64,000 bases of DNA from Streptomyces hiroshimensis (GTDB taxonomy: Bacteria > Actinomycetota > Actinomycetes > Streptomycetales > Streptomycetaceae): contig NZ_BMUT01000007.1 of assembly GCF_014650335.1 (NCBI RefSeq), positions 62,001-126,000 on the forward strand, written 5' to 3'. How positions within the stretch are numbered: the first letter of the stretch is position 1; the number at the start of each line of letters is the position of its first letter. The notes under the pieces are model-generated. The model searched no databases. It was not told the DNA's origin and worked only from the letters and a program-made list of their open reading frames with translations. A program made the translations under genes and the position numbers. Shown one piece after another: positions 58,835 to 64,000 of the stretch.

Positions 58835-60255
58835 GGCGCGTGCCCGGTTCACCGTTCGTCTGCCACCTCGCCTTGCTGTGCGGAGCCCTGGCCATCGCGG
58901 CCCCCACAGCAGCTGTACCGGCTTTCGCCGATGCCCTCCGAACGAGCCCGGCCCTCACTCAGTGGTGCGCCGCCGGCTACCAACTGACCAGCGGCCCGCT
59001 GCAACTCGGCGCGGGACACCTCGCCGACCGGTACGGGGCGCGCCGCGTCCTGCCGGCCGCGCTGGCCCTGTTCGCCACCACGAGCCTGCTGGCGGCCACC
59101 GCGGGCCACGGCCCCGGCCTGCTCACCGCCCGTCTGGCCCAGGGCGCCGCCGGCTCCGTCCTCTCACCCGTCAGCCTCTCGCTCCTGATCGGGCTGAGCC
59201 CGGACGAGAACGAGGAACGACGTGCCGTCGGCGGCTGGGTGGCCACTGCGGCCACCGCCTCCTGCCTGGGACCACTGCTCGGCGGCCTGCTCACCAGCGC
59301 GCTGGGGTGGCGCGCGGTGTTCGGCGCCCTCGCCCTCCTGGCCGTCGTCACGGCGGCCTGCGCCCTGACCCTGCTCCCCGGCCGGACGCCGCACAGCCCC
59401 CGCCCTGAAGGGCGGCTCGACAGCCCTGAAGGGCGGCTCGACGGCGTGGGCATCGCCCTGTGCACCGCAACGGCCACGATGGCGCTGATCGCCCTGACCG
59501 CTCCGACAGCCGGTGCCCCACCGATCGCGGCACTCACGGCAGTCGCGGCGGCAGGAGTCCTGCTCGCCGCCCTCCTGCACCGGGCCCGGCACCACCAGGG
59601 CTTCGTCCTCGACAGCGGACTCCTGCGGCGACCGGCGACGCGCCGCGCGCTGTTCGTGCTGCTGGTGCTCTTCTGCGCGAACTCGCTCTTCACCTACCTG
59701 ACGTACTTCGAACTCACCCGGGCGCACGCCCTCGACGCCCTCCAGGCCGCGCTGGTCACCCTGCCGGCCGTGGCCCCCGCGGCATTCACGGGCCGCTGGG
59801 CCGCCCGGCGCACCGCAACCCCCGGCGCCGGCCCCCGCCTCATGCGCGCCGGGCTGCTGTGCATCGCCGCCGGCCTCCTCGCGGGCGGCCTCGGCGGCGG
59901 GCCCGCAGCCCTGTGGCTGCCGGCCGGCTCCTGCGCTGTCATCGGCTGTGGCCTGGGCCTGGCCAATGGCGCCGCGATGACGACGGTGGCCATGGGCGCA
60001 TCCGGCACCACAGGGGCAACGAGCGCCGCCGCAACGGCCACCACGTTCGCCATGCTCGGCAGTGCGTGCGGACCCGCCCTCGCCGGAGCGGCGACCAGCG
60101 CGGCCGCCCACCTGCCTGCGACCGCCCCGGGCACGCCAGCCCACCTGGCGCTCTGCTCGGCGGCCCCGGCCCTCGCCCTGACCGCCGTCGCCCTCACTCG
60201 CTCGCACGGCACGAAAGACCCCGCAGGGTGGGGTCCGCTACCGCGTCGGTGGTGA
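58831..60255 (+). CDS. MFS efflux transporter (DHA2-like)
   Basis: 474 aa with about 14 hydrophobic helices; motif A GHLADRYGARRVL and motif C-like GPLLGGLLTSALGWRAVFG indicate a drug antiporter. GTG start by GTGA overlap with the monooxygenase stop, so the two are translationally coupled. In the loop after helix 6 a 21-bp tandem duplication (from 59402) gives PEGRLDS-PEGRLDG. The protein's C-terminal tail is short and ends RRW. Confidence 0.9.
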   Translation: MRRVPGSPFVCHLALLCGALAIAAPTAAVPAFADALRTSPALTQWCAAGYQLTSGPLQLGAGHLADRYGARRVLPAALALFATTSLLAATAGHGPGLLTARLAQGAAGSVLSPVSLSLLIGLSPDENEERRAVGGWVATAATASCLGPLLGGLLTSALGWRAVFGALALLAVVTAACALTLLPGRTPHSPRPEGRLDSPEGRLDGVGIALCTATATMALIALTAPTAGAPPIAALTAVAAAGVLLAALLHRARHHQGFVLDSGLLRRPATRRALFVLLVLFCANSLFTYLTYFELTRAHALDALQAALVTLPAVAPAAFTGRWAARRTATPGAGPRLMRAGLLCIAAGLLAGGLGGGPAALWLPAGSCAVIGCGLGLANGAAMTTVAMGASGTTGATSAAATATTFAMLGSACGPALAGAATSAAAHLPATAPGTPAHLALCSAAPALALTAVALTRSHGTKDPAGWGPLPRRW

Positions 60256-60271
60256 TCTCAGAGGCAGCGGG

Positions 60272-60541
60272 TCACCTCACCTGCGCGGCAAATGCCTCGT
60301 ACGCCCGCTCATCGAAGAGGACGAAGCGGACCTCCTCCACCGACGTCTCCGTCTCCGCCTCCCGGACCGTCTCGACCGCGATGCGGGCCGCGTCCTCGAC
60401 CGGCCACCTGTACACACCCGTCGAGATCGCCGGGAAAGCGACCGTCTTCGCACCCAGCTCGTCCGCCACGCGCAGCGACTCACAGTGGCAGGACGCCAGC
60501 AGGTCCGAGCGATCCTCCGAGAACGACCAGACCGGGCCCAC
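60272..60541 (-). pseudogene. macro-domain relic, C-terminal half
   Basis: Frame encodes the latter half of an ADP-ribose-binding macro domain: VGPVWS at its start, then ASCHCESLRVADELGAKTVAFPAISTGVYRWPVEDAARIAVETVR and the terminal strand RFVLFDERAYEAF. Residues AGCLRAGEIPHT just upstream also match the family, but before that the N-terminal half (about 80 residues with the ligand-binding Asn/Gly loop) is absent and the next stop codon comes at once. Truncated, probably non-functional remnant. Confidence 0.75.
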
Positions 60542-60683
60542 GGTGTGTGGGATTTCCCCAGCCCTCAGGCAGCCGGCGCCCCAACCCGAGCCCTCTCGAT
60601 CCGAACCGAGTGATCGTCAGGACGGTCACGCCGGACTGGATTGCGCCCGCGTGCCACTGCCTCACAGGGGGTGGCACACGGGC

Positions 60684-60836
60684 CTACCGCTGGTGCTGCT
60701 TGATCCAGTCGATGGCGTCCTGCACGGTGGTGATCGTCTCGGCCTCCTCATCGGGTATATCCGTGGTGAACTCAAATTCCAGAGCCGTGCCCAGCTCGAC
60801 GACGATGCGCTTCACGCGCTCCTCGATGGTGGACAC
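60684..60836 (-). CDS. acyl carrier protein with deleted DSL segment
   Basis: 50 aa. The start (STIEERVKRIVVELG) and the end (FEFTTDIPDEEAETITTVQDAIDWIKQHQR) are those of an acyl carrier protein, but about 30 residues in between, including helix II with the phosphopantetheine-bearing Ser of DSL, are missing. The join keeps the frame, and GTG with AGGAGG upstream is intact. It cannot carry a 4'-phosphopantetheine arm, so it is a decayed or repurposed ACP. A CCCGTA hexamer array (60862-60890) lies just upstream. Confidence 0.75.
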   Translation of the reverse strand: MSTIEERVKRIVVELGTALEFEFTTDIPDEEAETITTVQDAIDWIKQHQR

Positions 60837-60861
60837 TCCGCAGCCTCCTGCGCTGACGTGC

Positions 60862-60890
60862 ACGGGTGCGGATACGGGTACGGGTACGGG
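60862..60890 (-). repeat. CCCGTA-type hexamer array upstream of the truncated ACP
   Basis: Minus-strand reading shows CCCGTA three times followed by variants TCCGCA and CCCGTG. The unit is close to the kinase-tail hexamer (TCCGTA) at 3700-3741. Confidence 0.65.
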
Positions 60891-61047
60891 CAGAGATTGA
60901 GCTTGCCCACCCTCACAATTGTTCACGCTCCGGTGAAGCCGCTGGTGACCGTCTTCGCCAGGACTCATTGCCACTGATAGCCCGGAGCATGAAGTGTCCG
61001 CGTGACGGGATTGCCCACTTGGCCCGTCGAAGAGGCCTCAAGGCGGT

Positions 61048-61090
61048 GGCAGCTCTCGTCAGTCGTATGGCCGATCCGACGAGAGCTGCC
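61048..61090 (-). terminator. 13-bp-stem terminator after the permease/GNAT frame
   Basis: GGCAGCTCTCGTC pairs perfectly with GACGAGAGCTGCC around a 17-base loop, beginning eight bases beyond the stop codon of the minus-strand gene. Confidence 0.85.
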
Positions 61091-61098
61091 TCAGCGGA

Positions 61099-61899
61099 TC
61101 AGCCTTTCAGGCTGTAGAAGTGGATTGGTGTGTTCGGCCTGAACCCGATGCGCGGGTACACGGGGGCTCCGGCGGCGGTGGCGTGCAGCGTGGCGCGGGT
61201 CAGTCCGGTGGCCCGCGCGCCTTCGTACAGCGCTTTGCGTGTGACCGCTTCGCCGTAGCCGTTGCGCTGCCACTGCGGGTCCGTGGCGACGAATGCGACG
61301 AACAGGCGGCCTTGTGCTTCGACCGTGGCGGCGCAGGCCACTGGTTCGTCGCCTCGCATGGCGAGGTAGGCGTACACCTCGTTCTTCCAGAGCGCGGATC
61401 CGACCAAGCCGTCGCGGCCCTCCTCCAAGGGGAACCCGTACGCGCGTGATTGGAGGTCGGCGTAGGCCTGCAACTGCTCGTCGGTGCGCACCCGGGTGAA
61501 CGTCAGGTCGGGGTGGGCCGGCTCGGGGATGGGGAGCAGGTCGCCGGCCATACCCGTACCCGGGAAGGCGTACTGGAGGCCGGCCTGCTCGGCTGTCGTC
61601 TTCAGCGCCGAGCGGGCCTCGTCGTCGAGGAGGTCTTCGAAGAGCCACACGAAGCCCGGGTGCCTCTTTGTCCGCATGATGTCCGCGGCCTGGTTCAGAC
61701 GGTGCCTGACGAGCTCTGCTCCCGCTTCCGCCTCGGTCAAGGTGATGCAGTTGAAGAACCCGAACCGGCTGTCGGCCCAGCGAACGGTGATGCCCGGAAG
61801 GTCGCGCACGTCCGCGTCTGCGTCGCGGTCGAGCACCATGGTCCGCCAGACCGTGGTGAGCTGCTGTACCGATTCGATGGACTCCGCGGAAACGGTCAC
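61099..61899 (-). CDS. GNAT-family N-acetyltransferase (internal start)
   Basis: 266 aa from the GTG at 61899, which has TGGAGG upstream. The C-terminal half is a GNAT domain: acceptor strand AYLAMRGDEPVACAATVEAQGRLFVAFVATDP, acetyl-CoA loop QWQRNGYGEAVTRKAL (Q/RxxGxG/A variant), terminal HATAAGAPVYPRIGF. The first 120 residues are an extra alpha/beta region seen in two-domain acetyltransferases. Substrate unknown. It shares its frame with the permease upstream; see that entry. Confidence 0.8.
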   Translation of the reverse strand: MTVSAESIESVQQLTTVWRTMVLDRDADADVRDLPGITVRWADSRFGFFNCITLTEAEAGAELVRHRLNQAADIMRTKRHPGFVWLFEDLLDDEARSALKTTAEQAGLQYAFPGTGMAGDLLPIPEPAHPDLTFTRVRTDEQLQAYADLQSRAYGFPLEEGRDGLVGSALWKNEVYAYLAMRGDEPVACAATVEAQGRLFVAFVATDPQWQRNGYGEAVTRKALYEGARATGLTRATLHATAAGAPVYPRIGFRPNTPIHFYSLKG

Positions 61900-63450
61900 G
61901 GTGCCTCCATGACGTGTTGTGTTCGGTAAGGCTCCTGAGCATGTGGTGGATGCCCTTGGTGCCTCGGTGCCGGAGCGGGGCACTCCGTAGGAGCGGCGTC
62001 CGAAGCGCCGCCACAGGGCGGCCATGGCCAGGGCCACCAGCAAGGCGACGGGGGTGTAGTTGAAGGTCGTGGCGGTGACCGGGCTGGACTGCGGCAGCAG
62101 GAACAGCACTGTTGCCCCGGCTGCCCAGAGCACTGCTACCCAGCCGATCGGCCGGCTCCAGCGGCCCAGGTGCCAGGGCCCGGGGGTGAACCGGTCTCGG
62201 TGGCGCAGTCTCAGCAGCACCGGGATGGCGTAGGCCGGGGTGAACCCCACGACGGAAATCGCGGTCACCGCCGAGAACGCCGTGGCGGAATACAGGGACG
62301 GCAGGGCAAGCACGAAGGCGACACCGACTGCGAGCCCGACAGCGTTGGCCGGGACGGCCGTACGGCGGCTGACCTTCTGCCAGTGCGCCGAGCCGGGCAG
62401 GGCGCCGTCCCGGGCGAAGGCGTAGATCATGCGGCTGGCGGAGGCGGTTACGGTGTAGCCGCACAGGAACTGCGCAACGATGATCACCAGCAGCAACGCC
62501 TTCGCCGTGGCCACGCCCAGAGCGTCCAGGAAGATCTGCGCCACCGGCACCCCGGTCCGGCTGCCCAGCGTCGCGGCGTAGTCCTGGACGGCGAACAGCA
62601 AGGCGATCAGCAGGATGCCGCCGGCGATCCAGGACACCGCCACCGAGCGGATGATCCCGCGCGCCGCGGCCACGGAAGCGCCGCTGGTCTCCTCGCTCAG
62701 ATGGGCCGAGGTGTCGTAGCCGGCCAGGGCGAAGCACGGCAGCAGCATGCCCAGCAGGATCACGTACACGGGGTTCGACCAGCCGGTGTTGTTGGTGAAC
62801 TCGGAGAACACGAAGCCGGCCGGCTGGTGGTGAGAGGGGACGAGCGTCAGGGCGCCGACGATGACGACGGCCCCGGCCAGGTGCCACCACGCGCTCAGGG
62901 AGGTCAGAACGTTCATCAGCAGGGTGCCGAAGAGGTTCAGGACCGCGTGCAGCGCGAGGATGACCGCATACATGACCAGCAGGGACTTCGGCGTCGGCAC
63001 GTAGTCGAACTGCAGGTTCGCCCAGGCGGCGGTGAAGGTCGCGATGCCGTAGTCCTGGGCCGCGATCCCGCCGAGCAGTCCCAGAAGGTTGAGCCAGCCG
63101 GTGTACCAGCTCCACCGTTCACCGCCGAGCCGGCGGGCCATGTAGTACAGGCCACCGCTGGTGGGGTAGCGAGAAGTGATCTCGGCCAGCGCCGCGGCCA
63201 GGCACAGCACCAGCGGCCCCACGGCGAGCCACCCCCACACCACCACTGCGGGCCCGCCGCTGTTCAGGCCGTAGCCGAAAAGCAGCAACGCCCCGGACAT
63301 GATGGAGATGACCGACAGGGAAGCGGAGAAGTTACCGAAGGCGCCCATGCGCCGGTGCAGTTGCTGGGTATAGCCGAGCTCCTTGAGTATGCGCTCGTCG
63401 TCGTCCGGCGGCTCGGACCGCTGCCATCGTGCATGAGCTGATGTACGCAT
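61099..63450 (-). CDS. APC amino acid permease read through into a GNAT domain
   Basis: One open frame of 783 aa. Residues about 30-480 are an APC permease with 12 helices (SGGLYYMARRLGGERW, CFALAGYDTSAHLSEE, GYTVTASASRMIYAFARDGALPG). It should stop near residue 500 (LWRRFGRRSYG), but the frame continues through about 20 non-conserved residues that include the rare TTA codon (61927-61929) into a GNAT acetyltransferase. An internal GTG at 61899 with a strong GGAGG site suggests the acetyltransferase is also, or only, made separately. So either a genuine fusion or loss of the permease stop. Start ATG 63450. Confidence 0.8.
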   Translation of the reverse strand: MRTSAHARWQRSEPPDDDERILKELGYTQQLHRRMGAFGNFSASLSVISIMSGALLLFGYGLNSGGPAVVVWGWLAVGPLVLCLAAALAEITSRYPTSGGLYYMARRLGGERWSWYTGWLNLLGLLGGIAAQDYGIATFTAAWANLQFDYVPTPKSLLVMYAVILALHAVLNLFGTLLMNVLTSLSAWWHLAGAVVIVGALTLVPSHHQPAGFVFSEFTNNTGWSNPVYVILLGMLLPCFALAGYDTSAHLSEETSGASVAAARGIIRSVAVSWIAGGILLIALLFAVQDYAATLGSRTGVPVAQIFLDALGVATAKALLLVIIVAQFLCGYTVTASASRMIYAFARDGALPGSAHWQKVSRRTAVPANAVGLAVGVAFVLALPSLYSATAFSAVTAISVVGFTPAYAIPVLLRLRHRDRFTPGPWHLGRWSRPIGWVAVLWAAGATVLFLLPQSSPVTATTFNYTPVALLVALAMAALWRRFGRRSYGVPRSGTEAPRASTTCSGALPNTTRHGGTVTVSAESIESVQQLTTVWRTMVLDRDADADVRDLPGITVRWADSRFGFFNCITLTEAEAGAELVRHRLNQAADIMRTKRHPGFVWLFEDLLDDEARSALKTTAEQAGLQYAFPGTGMAGDLLPIPEPAHPDLTFTRVRTDEQLQAYADLQSRAYGFPLEEGRDGLVGSALWKNEVYAYLAMRGDEPVACAATVEAQGRLFVAFVATDPQWQRNGYGEAVTRKALYEGARATGLTRATLHATAAGAPVYPRIGFRPNTPIHFYSLKG

Positions 63451-63793
63451 CGAGACGACAACCTGCTCTCCCTCGCTCCACGCCCTGCACCAGTGAACGA
63501 GGGCGGGATTGCTTCCGGCAAGGCTATTCCGGATCGGTGCATCGTGCCCGGCAATCGCTGGACGGCCGCCATCTCGTGCGAGGTGGCGGCCGACCAGGGG
63601 TCTTGCGTCAGGGGGCTCAGGCGTGGGCAATCCTTCAGACCGTGCAGCCATCAAGGCAGCTGCGAGACGAATGCCTCGTACGCGCGCTCGCCAAACAGTA
63701 CGAAACGGAAGCGCCGGCAACCGGTGGGAGGTGGAGCCCCCTTCCCTCAGGACCGAAGGCTCAGCCGGCCCCGATCTGAGCAGCCACAGAGGC
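63451..63793. other. gap with a macro-domain scrap
   Basis: No complete gene. It carries the promoter region of the permease gene and, at 63651-63713, the last 20 codons of a second macro domain. Nothing else is recognisable. Confidence 0.5.
63651..63713 (-). pseudogene. macro-domain relic, last strand and helix only
   Basis: Frame ends RFRFVLFGERAYEAFVSQLP and a stop. It aligns with the end of the relic at 60272 (RFVLFDERAYEAFAAQ), 12 of 16 identical over that stretch. Everything before it is lost. Confidence 0.65.
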
Positions 63794-64000
63794 GTGCGCT
63801 TCACAGTCCCGTCACGCCGCATCGTCATTTTGAAAGGGACTGGAGATTCCACGACGCACAAGCAGGTTGACGAGCTCATACGGCCCGAGGCCCGGATCAA
63901 GTGGTGCACCGCCTCCCTGATCCGCCCGCCCGGACAGGTCATCGTCGACGCCTTCGACCAGTCCGAAGCCCGCGACCCCTGTCACCTGCGGCCACAGGTC
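63794..64000 (+). CDS. partial open frame at the right edge, not recognised
   Basis: An open frame runs to the window end with GC-rich third positions in its second half (LIRPPGQVIVDAFDQSEARD), suggesting a real gene that continues beyond 64000. Start uncertain: GTG 63794 or TTG 63830. No domain is recognised. Confidence 0.4.
   Translation, partial: MRFTVPSRRIVILKGTGDSTTHKQVDELIRPEARIKWCTASLIRPPGQVIVDAFDQSEARDPCHLRPQV

Noticed and set aside
1..64000. tRNA, rRNA, CRISPR, insertion sequence or prophage
   Set aside because: No cloverleaf with a TTCGA loop, no spaced direct-repeat array, no transposase or integrase DDE/RHRY motif was seen on either strand.

Overview
The window is chromosomal DNA of a Streptomyces or close relative. 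GC is very high with strong third-position bias, GTG and TTG starts are common, and it carries a WhiB-family regulator, a streptophobe-type membrane protein, SpoIIE/HATPase signalling proteins and CsbD-type small stress proteins. I see no rRNA, tRNA, CRISPR array, transposase or integrase. Roughly 57 intact or near-intact coding genes, two decayed gene remnants and one larger pseudogene can be supported.

1-8.1 kb: a phospho-signalling block. An 800-aa ABC transporter with two FHA domains (organised like mycobacterial Rv1747), an SH3-like small protein and a soluble Ser/Thr kinase form one minus-strand operon, flanked by DUF6777 and DUF998 membrane proteins and a streptophobe protein. 8.3-15.5 kb: secreted M4 metalloprotease, a degenerate alpha/beta-hydrolase, a WhiB protein, an amino-acid permease, and an AraC regulator divergent from an oxidoreductase. 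15.8-18.4 kb: a tightly coupled operon of a 39-aa peptide, a NUDIX hydrolase and an ABC exporter. 18.5-28.6 kb: a secreted NucA/NucB-like nuclease, a cyclase-family hydrolase, a chimeric SpoIIE phosphatase and a complete sugar-type ABC importer.

28.7-35 kb: an island of very small stress-type proteins (two hydrophobic proteins, a charged 63-mer, CsbD, two streptomycete hypotheticals) ending in a DosR/DosS-like response regulator and GAF histidine kinase. 35-43.6 kb: central metabolism and redox genes (large acyl-CoA dehydrogenase with PadR regulator, ThDP-dependent pyruvate oxidase, a second AraC/oxidoreductase module, long GAPDH). 43.8-54.2 kb: an accessory stretch with a broken asparagine-synthetase gene, a four-gene operon (FAD/NAD(P) protein, MFS pump, hydrolase, PNPOx/PhzG-like flavoprotein), a 1.1-kb gene-free interval, a membrane peptide/HTH pair and a PLP aminotransferase; this could be a small, partly decayed natural-product locus.

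54.1-64 kb: a class A beta-lactamase-like protein, a beta-trefoil-like protein, a secreted protein, a uricase homologue lacking its catalytic Lys/Thr pair, a FAD monooxygenase translationally coupled to an MFS pump, then clear gene decay: two macro-domain relics, an acyl carrier protein lacking its DSL segment, and a permease whose reading frame runs on into a GNAT acetyltransferase. Protein-family calls are by recognition of motifs in the translated sequence; no database search was run.
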